From Candidatus Melainabacteria bacterium (GTDB taxonomy: Bacteria; Cyanobacteriota; Vampirovibrionia; Obscuribacterales; Obscuribacteraceae), in assembly GCA_003175915.1 (NCBI GenBank), contig PSRH01000195.1, positions 1 to 40,914 of the forward strand: a stretch of 40,914 bases of DNA, written 5' to 3'. The first letter of the stretch is position 1. Each line of letters begins with the position of its first letter. The translations under genes and the position numbers were made by a program. This document shows, piece after piece, positions 1-8,046 of the stretch. The notes beneath the pieces were generated by a model. The model made no database searches. It was not told where the DNA came from and saw nothing but the letters and a program-made list of their open reading frames with translations.

Positions 1-639
1 GTAGGAGAAACAGGTGCCGGAAAGACAACGGTTGCCCATCTCTTATTGCGTTTGTACGATTGCAATCCTGGTCAGATCTTCCTGGATAAAACAGACATCC
101 GCGACTTTACGCTCGATTCTATCCGGAAGATGATCGCCTTTGTTCCGCAAGACCCAATAATTTTTGATGACACTCTGCATGCCAACCTGTGTTATGAGCT
201 GGACCATCAGCCAAGCAAGAATGAACTCAATGATGCTCTTGCCGTCGTGCAACTGACCCAATTTGTCAGCAAGCTAGCGGATGGTCTTGAAAGCAGCCTG
301 GGAGATCGGGGCGTGCGATTATCCGCCGGACAGCGTCAAAGAATAGCCCTTTGTCGGGCGCTTTTGAAAAACGCTCCCATCCTGATCCTGGACGAAGCAA
401 CAGCATCGCTTGATCCGCGCACAGAAGAGCTAGTGATCAGTGCGCTGCTTAATTCTGTTAAAGGGCGAACTACTTTGCTCATCAGTCACAAGCTTTCGAC
501 AGTTCGTTACGCGGATCACATCAATGTGCTTGCCGATCATAAAATCGTCCAGTCGGGTAATCTGGCTGATTTAATCAGGGTAGAAGGACCATTTACGCGC
601 TGCTTCAACATTGAAAAAGATGCGCCGCTCATGGCTTAA
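1..639 (+). CDS. ABC exporter ATP-binding domain, 3' part (5' end outside window)
   Basis: The reading frame is open from base 1, so only the last 212 codons of the gene are present. The fragment is a nearly complete ABC nucleotide-binding domain. Walker A (GETGAGKTT) is right at the window edge, followed by the Q-loop (FVPQDP), signature LSAGQRQRIALCRALL, Walker B ILILDEATASLD with the catalytic Glu, and the H-loop His in LLISHKLST. The D-loop and the Leu-Ser-Ala-Gly-Gln signature resemble ATP-binding domains fused behind a six-helix membrane domain in MsbA/lipid- or peptide-exporter half transporters, where the ATPase is C-terminal. The missing upstream part would be that membrane domain (inference). 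The substrate cannot be told. The neighbouring glycosyltransferases make a glycolipid or polysaccharide role possible. The stop codon lies inside a strong hairpin (619-651). Confidence 0.93.
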   Translation, partial: VGETGAGKTTVAHLLLRLYDCNPGQIFLDKTDIRDFTLDSIRKMIAFVPQDPIIFDDTLHANLCYELDHQPSKNELNDALAVVQLTQFVSKLADGLESSLGDRGVRLSAGQRQRIALCRALLKNAPILILDEATASLDPRTEELVISALLNSVKGRTTLLISHKLSTVRYADHINVLADHKIVQSGNLADLIRVEGPFTRCFNIEKDAPLMA

Positions 640-651
640 TGGCGGCGCATC
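619..651 (-). terminator. Rho-independent terminator of the beta-helix gene, inside the 3' end of the ABC gene
   Basis: GATGCGCCGC plus CAT pairs with ATG plus GCGGCGCATC around a six-base loop, with one unpaired base. Read on the minus strand the stem is followed directly by TTTTTC, the U-tract of an intrinsic terminator, so it suits the minus-strand gene ending at 677. On the plus strand it covers the stop codon of the ABC gene and is followed only by CAAAATC, so it may end that transcript less efficiently. Confidence 0.75.
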
Positions 652-676
652 AAAATCTACAACTGATCTTTCCTAG

Positions 677-1831
677 TTAGACAAGATTAGGAAGCATTGC
701 TGTAGTGGTGTTTCCAGTTATCGTCGCAGTGTGGAACTGCGAGTCGATAAAGTACGTCAGGTCGTGCGCACCGCCCAGATACCTGTTGTTGGTTATAGTG
801 ACGCTGCTATAGGCAGAGTTGCTGACTAATATTACCGCCAATACGGGGGGCGGAGGCACTGCCTTCGCAAAACCGGCATTGATAATCGTGTTGTTGGTGA
901 TCGCCAGTGTACCGCTACCTCCGCCGGTGTCTTGGATAGCATCTAAATTAGAGTGTTTGATAATGTTGTTGCTGATCGTCAGGTTTTCGACACCATTAAA
1001 GACGATGCCCTCGCTTGCGCCCTTAATGTCGTTGGAATCAATCACAATGTTGTTCACTGAGAATCCCGTACCGAAAAGGCCGATACCAAAGCCATCCGAA
1101 TCCTTGAGTATATTGTGGTTAATAGAGCTGTTTTGCAATCCCAGAACCAAGATCGTTTGAGTGTTATCGCCGGCGAAGACGTTGCGGATAACGGTATTGT
1201 TTGCTTGGTTACCACCGAGGTCGAACTCAAGTCCAATTACCGCTTTACCGTCAATCTGATTGCGGTCATAACAGACATTGCTCGATCCGATTGCATAAAG
1301 ATTAGTGTTATCGGCCTTATCCAGATCGTTATTCAACACGTTTCCGTTCGTGGAATAGCGTACCTGCAGATCTACGTTAGCAGGGCCTTCAATTCTATTA
1401 TGGCACACCGAGAAATTGGTGGCATTCGTCACATACACCAGCGAGGCCGGCAAGCTACCCGAACTAGTTATTCGGAAATTTGTCAAGGCAGCTTTGTTGC
1501 CTGTTAGAACAATTTTGCTGCCGTTGGTGGCATGCAGACCTGTGTTGTTGTCGCCAAACATGACGACGCTATCGTCAATGAGATCAGCAGCGAAAAGATA
1601 GTCACCGTGAGGGAAAAACAAAGCTGCCTGCTGGGCCTTCGCTTGAACCAATGCACTATTAATGGCGGCGCTATCATCTGTTTGTCCGTTTCCTATGGCT
1701 CCAAAAGTTTTAACGTTCAGAGTACCACTAGCCGCCACTGGCTGTGTTACCGCAATCAAAGAGACAACCATCAAGACGATTCCATATATTGCAACAAAAG
1801 AAAAACCGCAAGACAGAGCATGCTTGCTCAT
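677..1831 (-). CDS. Secreted right-handed beta-helix (pectate-lyase-like) protein
   Basis: 384 aa. The N-terminus has a few charged residues, a long hydrophobic stretch (about residues 10-32) and an AxA-type end (VAASG), so a signal peptide is likely. The mature protein begins with NVKTFGAIGNGQTDDSAAINSAL, the typical opening of the pectate-lyase-3 / glycosyl hydrolase 28-like beta-helix fold. About 300 residues follow, rich in Asn, Ile and Val with repeated NN-x-I/V ladders (for example SINHNILKDS, LTISNNIIKHS, LAITNNTIIN), the pattern of stacked parallel beta-helix turns (PbH1). Such proteins bind or cleave acidic polysaccharide or act as surface adhesins. I cannot identify catalytic residues, so activity is unknown. 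The ATG is preceded by a strong GGGAGGAG site. The gene is alone on its strand, with its own terminator. Confidence 0.85.
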   Translation of the reverse strand: MSKHALSCGFSFVAIYGIVLMVVSLIAVTQPVAASGTLNVKTFGAIGNGQTDDSAAINSALVQAKAQQAALFFPHGDYLFAADLIDDSVVMFGDNNTGLHATNGSKIVLTGNKAALTNFRITSSGSLPASLVYVTNATNFSVCHNRIEGPANVDLQVRYSTNGNVLNNDLDKADNTNLYAIGSSNVCYDRNQIDGKAVIGLEFDLGGNQANNTVIRNVFAGDNTQTILVLGLQNSSINHNILKDSDGFGIGLFGTGFSVNNIVIDSNDIKGASEGIVFNGVENLTISNNIIKHSNLDAIQDTGGGSGTLAITNNTIINAGFAKAVPPPPVLAVILVSNSAYSSVTITNNRYLGGAHDLTYFIDSQFHTATITGNTTTAMLPNLV

Positions 1832-2187
1832 AACCGCTCCTCCCTGTCAGAGTGTGAATGAAATTGGCTTGCGATACTAGCACAGCGCAAGGTAATTCAC
1901 GACGACCGCTCTCTTCAATTAATAAGTGGGCAGCAGTTAGCAATCTCTGCAACCAGTAACGAGACAGCTCTTACCATAGCTCTTCTTAGTCGGCCCTTGT
2001 ATACGCACGAGGCCGCAAGCTGTTTCGCTCTGTATTTCATCCTCATAAATAAGTACCTGGATGGCAATTTCTCTGCTTGCGTCCGCCATCCACCAAATTT
2101 TTGTGTATAGTTGAGGCGACAATCGTTACATTCAACAATTCAAGATGTGTGCCTGCCTTACTCAGCTATTCCACGCCATCTTCGTGA
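1832..2187. other. Intergenic region of 356 bp upstream of the beta-helix gene
   Basis: It lies between the start of the beta-helix gene and the end of the glycosyltransferase operon. It must hold the minus-strand promoter for the beta-helix gene, but I see no convincing -35/-10 pair. The only coding signal is a weak minus-strand frame (1937-2089), listed separately. No strong hairpin is seen. Confidence 0.5.
1937..2089 (-). CDS. Possible small hypothetical protein, 50 aa
   Basis: ATG-started frame beginning MADASREIAIQVLIYEDE and ending CLVTGCRDC. In-frame extension upstream to a TTG at 2122 is possible. Composition is protein-like (acidic, with three Cys near the C-terminus) and it sits in an otherwise empty 356-bp gap, but there is no clear ribosome-binding site and I recognise no family. 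It may be a real small gene, a decayed fragment, or chance. Confidence 0.22.
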   Translation of the reverse strand: MADASREIAIQVLIYEDEIQSETACGLVRIQGPTKKSYGKSCLVTGCRDC

Positions 2188-3330
2188 TTATAGGGAAGCT
2201 GGATCGCTCAGGTTCATGATATCGAGCAGTCTACTCCTCTCGACATTCCAGGCAAATCTACTAACAGCATACTGGCGGCCGGCAGATCCCATCTTATGAC
2301 GGCGCTCTTGATCATCAGCCAGCTCAAGTATTCGTTTAGACATTTCCTCAGTGTCCTTTTCTGCCACAAGATAACCGGTTTCTCGATCAGATACTGCCTC
2401 GGGAATACCGGCATGCCTAGTCGAAATGATCGGCAGGCTGTATGCCATCGCTTCCAGAATGGAGACGGGGAGGCCCTCCTGATCGTTCGTCAATTCATCC
2501 GTCAGTGAATGTTGCAGGAAGATATCTGCTTCCAACATGCGCCGAAGAACAAAGTCATGAGGTTGTGCACCAAATAATGTAACAAGGTTTGTCAGGCCAT
2601 TCTTTCTCACAAACCGGTCTGCCTCGTCGGAAAGATAACCAGCACCCACGAAATCCAGACGCAAACGAGGATTTACCATGCTGGCTTTTCGGAAGGATTC
2701 AAGCAGGAGAAGGGGCCCTTTTTTTCTGACCATTCGGCCGACAGCCAGACAGCGCACCACATTCTTGTTTTTTCTTTGCATTGGTCCTGATGGTATATCC
2801 ACACAACAAGGGACGACATGTAGTTTTTCTTGATCGAGTCCCAATTCCAAAAGACGCTCTTTGCTGTGGTTACTAACGACGATTACTCCATCCGAATCAT
2901 TGAGGCGCAAATACCTTTGCGCCCAACCTTTTTCTTTTAAGCGGGTGAACACGTCATAACCGTGCGCATGAGGAAATATACGAAGACCCATTCTTTTTGC
3001 AAGCTCAAGCCACTGGACGGACAGATCCAAATACTCGACCATCAGTGTCGAAACACCATGCTCTTTCAAGAAAATCTCTGCCCGTTTCATGATTGGCTCA
3101 TTAAGGGCTTCGGCGGGGGTAATCGGACCAAGAACAAGACAGGGAACCGCAGTGCTCCAACCGTTTTGGACGGTTTGGCATACAGTTACCGTGCTTCCCG
3201 GATATAGCTCGTCAATATGCTTGCGAATGAAGGTCTCAGAAGGAACGCCGATGTCGCGACAGACGATAGCCAGCTTTGGCCGGAGAGCAGATTCAACCAG
3301 GTTCTCTTTCTTATCCGCCTCGTTTGACAA
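2188..3330 (-). CDS. Glycosyltransferase family 4 (GT-B fold)
   Basis: 380 aa. Transfers a sugar from an activated donor to a growing glycan at the cytoplasmic membrane face (family knowledge). The N-terminal Rossmann half includes FPHAHGYDVF (about residues 119-128) and VVSNHSKERLLELGL, as in GT4 acceptor domains. The C-terminal donor domain has AVGRMVRKKGP (197-206) and the EX7E signature EGLPVSILE (285-293) followed by AMAYSLPIISTRHAGIPE. Length is normal for the family. It is the last gene of a four-gene minus-strand operon, and its TTG start overlaps the end of the upstream GT2 gene by 20 bp, suggesting translational coupling. Sugar specificity cannot be read from sequence. Confidence 0.92.
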   Translation of the reverse strand: MSNEADKKENLVESALRPKLAIVCRDIGVPSETFIRKHIDELYPGSTVTVCQTVQNGWSTAVPCLVLGPITPAEALNEPIMKRAEIFLKEHGVSTLMVEYLDLSVQWLELAKRMGLRIFPHAHGYDVFTRLKEKGWAQRYLRLNDSDGVIVVSNHSKERLLELGLDQEKLHVVPCCVDIPSGPMQRKNKNVVRCLAVGRMVRKKGPLLLLESFRKASMVNPRLRLDFVGAGYLSDEADRFVRKNGLTNLVTLFGAQPHDFVLRRMLEADIFLQHSLTDELTNDQEGLPVSILEAMAYSLPIISTRHAGIPEAVSDRETGYLVAEKDTEEMSKRILELADDQERRHKMGSAGRQYAVSRFAWNVERSRLLDIMNLSDPASL

Positions 3331-4288
3331 GCAATTTCTGATCCTTATCTATGCCGTAAGCGATCATACAATCAAGCATACCGAAAGAGAACGCGGATAT
3401 CCTAGAGACAGGCCAGAGTATTCCGACTGGACCCAGTTTTAGGTCCCTCTCCACAGCCGCTCTCACCATAGACAGACCGCCAAATAGTCCTTCTTGCTGA
3501 AGAAAATGCCGGTAGGTAGTCAGGTCACCCAGGCGTAAATGCTTCATGGCTAGTGCACCTTTTGATCTATGCATGATCTTGAGATACCGCAAGATCTCGC
3601 CGCCCTCTCTTGTACCATATCTGTGCTCGACGACGGCCGTACTGATTGAACTGAAAGGGAGTCCTGCCCGCCAAATTCTTATGGAGATATCTCGATCTTC
3701 ACCAGAAGGGTACCTGGTATTCGGACCGAGATTGGTATCGAAGAGTCCGACCTTGGATAAAAGCACTTCTCTCCTGTAAGAAATATTGGCTCCCATCATG
3801 CCGTGCACGGTCTTATTCAGGATGTAATCGGAGCAATCGTCCCCGCCCCGCCAACTGAAATCGCCACCGCGGTATTGGGGACAATGAATCAAGCTATTAT
3901 TCTCAGGCTGATTCTCCGGTGGTAACACCGGTCCACCGACCATGCACAATGATGGATTCTTAGCGTATGCAGCAATTAACTGCTGAGCCCAATCCGGTCG
4001 AGGAACGCAGTCGTCATCCGTGCACGCCACTATCTCTCTCTTAGACACGGACAATCCTAAGTTGATAGCCCGTGATTTTCCGATACCGGAATCACGGATA
4101 TGCCGAATTCTGGGATCAGCCAACTCCGCAAGGTACGCGCTCAGTTCATTGGTATGTGATTGATCGACCAGGATCAGTTCCCAATTTTCTATTGTCTGCT
4201 TGCGGATAGCTTCGATAGCGTGGCGAGCCATATTTGGTCTGACCGTACAAATCAGAATCGAAAGGTTACTATCATTTGAATCAGTCAA
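3311..4288 (-). CDS. Glycosyltransferase family 2
   Basis: About 325 aa. The GT-A fold begins with SILICTVRP and an LVDQS nucleotide-binding strand. The metal-binding acidic motif is CTDDDCVPRPDW, and the acceptor-side acidic pair is in YPSGEDRDISIRIWRAG, close to the usual ED-D of inverting GT2 enzymes. The rest of the C-terminal part is not typical membrane sequence. I place the start at a TTG (4288) because an AAAGGA site lies eight bases upstream and the previous gene stops at 4302. A longer reading from a TTG at 4357 would overlap that gene by 56 bp and has no ribosome-binding site. It sits in the middle of the glycosyltransferase operon and overlaps the next gene by 20 bp. Confidence 0.9.
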   Translation of the reverse strand: MTDSNDSNLSILICTVRPNMARHAIEAIRKQTIENWELILVDQSHTNELSAYLAELADPRIRHIRDSGIGKSRAINLGLSVSKREIVACTDDDCVPRPDWAQQLIAAYAKNPSLCMVGGPVLPPENQPENNSLIHCPQYRGGDFSWRGGDDCSDYILNKTVHGMMGANISYRREVLLSKVGLFDTNLGPNTRYPSGEDRDISIRIWRAGLPFSSISTAVVEHRYGTREGGEILRYLKIMHRSKGALAMKHLRLGDLTTYRHFLQQEGLFGGLSMVRAAVERDLKLGPVGILWPVSRISAFSFGMLDCMIAYGIDKDQKLLVKRGG

Positions 4289-4301
4289 AGATCGATTCCT
4301 T

Positions 4302-5441
4302 TCATTTCCGTCGCTTCCGTTTAAATTGCAAGCGATAACGTTCCCACTCCTTATCAAATCGACGGCGCGCTTCTTTCAAATATAGTCTCGTCTCAGACTT
4401 TACTTCATCTAAATCAAAGGGGCGATTGCGTAACCACGGAGCGTAGCCTTCAACTATTGAGCGTTCGGCTTCTAGTCTGATGGCATTTAAACTGCGCAAT
4501 CTAAGGAATCGCTCGCGATAATTTGCTGCTTCTCTCCACTTGCTCCACGCTTGAGGAACAAATTCTTCAAGAAGAATGCGCCATTTTCTGACGATGTCTT
4601 CGTTGTTAAGCTCCTGAGCGCGTACCGCCCCGTGAGCCACCATCGCTTCCCTCAATCCCTTATCTTGCTTGAGACGCTGGATCGCTTCAAATAGCTCCTT
4701 CTCAGTGGTAACCTCTAAATAATCCAGCTCACTGCGCCTGATCAGTTTAAAGGCAGAGTCTTGTCCTAGAATTGCCGGTACTCCCGCGCGCCAGGCATTG
4801 AGCAATTTGGTAAACGGTTTATGGAAGTATGGTTTCTTTGTAAAGCTACGAACGCCGACGAACACGTCGACGTTACTGTAATCATTCCATAAATCGGCTG
4901 GCTGGATTGTCCACCGGACACCGATATTATTCAGCTCGCTCTGCCACTCCGGCGCCAGTAACTGTGGGGCAATCTCGCGCTTTGTATGACCAAAGAAAGC
5001 CGCATTTTCAAAACGGTCTCCTCGATTGGGATCACGACCGATTAACCCAGTCTGAGGCCAGAGAGGAATAAAGTAAGGAGACCAGATCGTTGCATTGCGC
5101 CGACAAAGAGGATCGAGTGGATTTTGCACGATATGTATCTGGGCATAAGGCTGTTCAACATTATCAGACTTTATGGAAACGAGAAATTGCTGCGGCGATG
5201 GTTTGAAATCGCGAGCTATGGTAGGTCCTAGACAGACTATCACACCTTCCGACGGTAAGTCCTCTACCAAACTACAAGCGAAGCCGCTTGCTTTCAGTCT
5301 CAGGTATGTCTGCAGAATCCAGCAGTAGATGCCATGCTGGAAGCCCGTCCAATAGTCGTCAGCCGTTTCAGGCCATGGTTTGGGAAACGGCACATAACCG
5401 GGCGGAAGATAAAAGAAGGTCGGCGGTTGGTTGCCCACCAC
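4302..5441 (-). CDS. Divergent GT-B glycosyltransferase-like protein
   Basis: About 379 aa. No strong catalytic signature is visible. The layout is GT-B-like: an N-terminal half with YLPPGYVPFPKPW and VIVCLGP, then a second half with AAFFGHTKREIAPQL, NVDVFVGVRSF, HKPFTKLLNAWRAGVPAILG and a loop-helix region (SELDYLEVTTEKELFEAIQRL) that looks like the donor-sugar end of GT1/GT4 enzymes. The segment KPFTKLLNAWRAG takes the place of the usual EX7E. The C-terminal 80 residues are very basic and aromatic (ending RLQFKRKRRK), suggesting membrane or glycan contact. The GTG at 5441 follows a GGAGGT site at a distance of 10. A TTG 21 bases further upstream (5462) lacks one. It is second in the operon, between two clear glycosyltransferases. 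Confidence 0.75.
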   Translation of the reverse strand: MVGNQPPTFFYLPPGYVPFPKPWPETADDYWTGFQHGIYCWILQTYLRLKASGFACSLVEDLPSEGVIVCLGPTIARDFKPSPQQFLVSIKSDNVEQPYAQIHIVQNPLDPLCRRNATIWSPYFIPLWPQTGLIGRDPNRGDRFENAAFFGHTKREIAPQLLAPEWQSELNNIGVRWTIQPADLWNDYSNVDVFVGVRSFTKKPYFHKPFTKLLNAWRAGVPAILGQDSAFKLIRRSELDYLEVTTEKELFEAIQRLKQDKGLREAMVAHGAVRAQELNNEDIVRKWRILLEEFVPQAWSKWREAANYRERFLRLRSLNAIRLEAERSIVEGYAPWLRNRPFDLDEVKSETRLYLKEARRRFDKEWERYRLQFKRKRRK

Positions 5442-5516
5442 AGTACCGACCACCTCCGTCAATAGCTAAAAGCGCTGAATTTCTTGTAAATTATACCCTG
5501 AATGAGGGCGGCCGCT

Positions 5517-6776
5517 TTAGCGTGGACCGAGCTGCCTGCGCCGCTCGATCGCTTTTTGATAACTAAGTTCAATGGCTGGCATAATCTTTGTTCCATCATA
5601 CGTTGCCAGGATACGAGCGCGCGCCGCTGCACCTATGCGGGCTCGCTCTGCCGGATGCTCGAGCAAAGCAACAACTGCCTGCGCCAGATCTTCAGGACTT
5701 TGCGGCGGCACGAGAGAGCCGACCTCAGGCGAGTTGATAATATCCTTCATTCCACCGGTATTGGTGGCAACGACAGCTCTGGCCGCTGCCATGGATTCCA
5801 AAACTACGTAGGGAAAGTTTTCCCATATGCTTGGCACCACACAGACGTCGGCTTGCTTCAATAATTCCGGTACTTTGGAAGGAGGCACAGCACCGGCAAA
5901 CTCTACAGCATCACCGTATGGCTCAAGCCAATCTTTCAAGTATTGCTGCATATCCTTTTCCTGATCGGGCGATTTCATTGCCCTACCCACCAGGCGGAAT
6001 CTAGCCGAGGGTATTTGTTTGAGAACAAGGGGAATGGCTCGGGCCAGATCCAGCACTCCCTTTCTGTACTCCAAGCGACCGATGTAAGTGATTGTCTGAC
6101 TCTCGGAATTAGGCTGGATCGCGAGCAAATCCGGCGAAGCAGAAAATGGCAGAGGAATGACCTGGATTTTGGATCGATCGATCAGCCACAATCTGGCGAT
6201 TAGATCTGCCATATCGCCGCACAGCGCAATAATCTCGTCGGCTTCCAGGGCGTGCAAACGCTCACTGTCCGTAAGAATATTCATCCTGATAAAAGTAGGC
6301 ATCCATCGCCAATAGGGATTCCATTTGCGTCTGGCTTTTTTGAGCATGATCGCCAGTCTCTCGCTCAAGCTGAGGCCAGGTACCCTATAGTCACACATGG
6401 TGTTGATTTCTTTTAGGACGATGCCCGGAGTATGCAGCTTGAGCACAAACGGAAGAGTAGGAATGAGCTGAAGAATTTGTCGGCAATGAGCAAAACGATC
6501 GACCCCTTCCATTACATCGAATGGCTGGATCTGGTGTCGCTTCAAGAATACTTCCGCAATCAAGGGACCAAAATCCCCCCGCTTCTCTACGACGACGCGA
6601 TGAACTTGAACTCCGCCAGGTTCGATTTCCGTTCCAGCATTTTCGCTGCCAGCAGTAAAGACTTCGACCCCGTGGCCTCTTCCTAAAAGCAGCCGGGCCA
6701 ACTGATAAATGTAAGTAGCAACGCCACCGTCTGCGGTATCCGGTGGGTACTCATAACTGACAAGAGCAATTCTCAT
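5517..6776 (-). CDS. Glycosyltransferase family 4, first gene of the operon
   Basis: 419 aa. It opens MRIALVSYEYPPDTADGGVA, the classic GT4 start with a glycine-rich acceptor loop. The donor domain shows YIGRLEYRKGVLDLARAI and VVPSIWENFPYVVLESMAAA, where E-x7-E is intact (ENFPYVVLE), followed by ATNTGGMKDII. Length is typical. It is the first gene of the minus-strand set that continues through 2188, and its ATG lies 178 bp from the divergent gene at 6955. It probably acts early in assembling a surface glycan, but donor and acceptor are unknown. Confidence 0.93.
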   Translation of the reverse strand: MRIALVSYEYPPDTADGGVATYIYQLARLLLGRGHGVEVFTAGSENAGTEIEPGGVQVHRVVVEKRGDFGPLIAEVFLKRHQIQPFDVMEGVDRFAHCRQILQLIPTLPFVLKLHTPGIVLKEINTMCDYRVPGLSLSERLAIMLKKARRKWNPYWRWMPTFIRMNILTDSERLHALEADEIIALCGDMADLIARLWLIDRSKIQVIPLPFSASPDLLAIQPNSESQTITYIGRLEYRKGVLDLARAIPLVLKQIPSARFRLVGRAMKSPDQEKDMQQYLKDWLEPYGDAVEFAGAVPPSKVPELLKQADVCVVPSIWENFPYVVLESMAAARAVVATNTGGMKDIINSPEVGSLVPPQSPEDLAQAVVALLEHPAERARIGAAARARILATYDGTKIMPAIELSYQKAIERRRQLGPR

Positions 6777-6954
6777 AAGGATCTCGTCATGTCAATTGGA
6801 GTTGAAGCTCAAAACAAAACACACTTGAATCGTTTAGCCGATTGAAAGACTCGCTCAGTTGATCTGCTGTTATTATAGATAATTACAGGCTCCAGCAATG
6901 ATCAGCTATACAAAGGCACCGCCACGCGGTCATGTGAAAGCACAGATATAACCA
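6777..6954. promoter_or_regulatory. Divergent promoter region between two glycosyltransferase genes
   Basis: 178 AT-rich bases separate two start codons pointing away from each other, so promoters for both the minus-strand operon and the plus-strand gene must be here. A TATTATAGATAAT cluster at 6871-6883 could serve as a -10 for the plus gene, but no properly spaced -35 stands out. Confidence 0.45.
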
Positions 6955-8046
6955 ATGCGTATAGCATTCTTTGGACACGGGCAATTTTATCAAGCCAAAG
7001 TTCCCGCTTTAGGAGCAAGGGTTCATATTGAGCAATTGCTGAAGCGGATGATTGCCCGAGGGCATGACCTGTGGTCTTCTTATCCGCCTGATAATGTACC
7101 GGAAGTAAAATCCTTACCCTGCAATAGATTATCGCGGATTCATTTGCTGCAAAGCATGGATGCGCTCTATCTCAGAGTCGACTTTGAACAAACTCTCGGT
7201 TGGTGGTGGTTGATCGATCCTCTCCGGAAAATGTTTCCGGTGATGATCTGGGAATTCAATTGCGTCCCGGACTTTGCTCGTTACGTTCAAGAAAGTGAAG
7301 GGACAATCGCGCGCAACATAGCTGACTTCAGACGCTACGCGAAAGTCTGTGACCTGGCCATCTGTGTTTCGGAAACAATGGCTGACTACGCCAGAAATCG
7401 GCTCAATCTAAAAAACACCACAGTGATTCCAAACGGCTCCGATCCCCAGACCTTTCGGCGGGACCTGGTCAGCAATCATTTTTTCGACTCCAGCTATTTG
7501 AATGTAGTTTTCATATCTGGCTCAACCCTGCACAATCAGAATTTGAGCTTATTGACCGACGTCGCCAGAATATTACTGGCCCGACAAAGCAAGATCTCGC
7601 TCCACACTATCGGTCCTTTTTCCGACGGCAAGTCTTTTTTGCCAAATATGCATCTGCACGGCAGTGTCTCCTATGAAAATCTTCCCTACTGGCTGGCTTG
7701 CATGGATGTCGGTTTATGTCTTTACCCACCTGGTCCCTGCGAATTTGCTTCTCCTCTTAAGTTCTTCGACTACTTCGCCAGTGGGCTCACGGTAATTTCC
7801 ACTCCACAAAGGCAGGTGGAAGAGATCCTGAAAAGCATCAATCAAACAGAAATGATCGTGCCTGCCGCTGATCCAACTGCCATTGCCAATCTGCTCATCG
7901 CCCTGGAATCGGATCGGCAGAAAGTGCAAAGACTGGGGCAAGCTGGTAGGGAGCTGGTAGTTAACTTCTACAATTGGGACAGAGTGACCACGGACACTCT
8001 TGCGGCCATCGAGGCCCTGAGATCTAGCCAAGAACAATGGTCCTAG
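6955..8046 (+). CDS. Glycosyltransferase, GT4/GT1-like
   Basis: 363 aa. It starts MRIAFFGHGQF and has VHIEQLLKRMIARGHDL, as in GT-B acceptor domains. The middle has the signature stretch CVSETMADYARNRL followed by VIPNGSDPQTF. The donor half shows LHGSVSYENLPYWLACMDVGL and EFASPLKFFDYFASGLTVISTP, in which the first Glu, Lys and Asp correspond to the family's E-x-x-P-x-K-x-x-D variant of the EX7E loop. It is transcribed away from the operon at 5517-2188, and its stop overlaps the stop of the minus-strand GT2 gene by 4 bp. Probably part of the same surface-glycan pathway. Confidence 0.88.
   Translation: MRIAFFGHGQFYQAKVPALGARVHIEQLLKRMIARGHDLWSSYPPDNVPEVKSLPCNRLSRIHLLQSMDALYLRVDFEQTLGWWWLIDPLRKMFPVMIWEFNCVPDFARYVQESEGTIARNIADFRRYAKVCDLAICVSETMADYARNRLNLKNTTVIPNGSDPQTFRRDLVSNHFFDSSYLNVVFISGSTLHNQNLSLLTDVARILLARQSKISLHTIGPFSDGKSFLPNMHLHGSVSYENLPYWLACMDVGLCLYPPGPCEFASPLKFFDYFASGLTVISTPQRQVEEILKSINQTEMIVPAADPTAIANLLIALESDRQKVQRLGQAGRELVVNFYNWDRVTTDTLAAIEALRSSQEQWS

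Noticed and set aside
819..1160. Plus-strand frame opposite the beta-helix gene
   Set aside because: Mirror of a well-supported minus-strand gene; no ribosome-binding site or domain.
4289..4357. Longer N-terminus for the GT2 gene at 3311
   Set aside because: It would overlap the previous gene by 56 bp and has no ribosome-binding site, whereas the TTG at 4288 has AAAGGA correctly placed.
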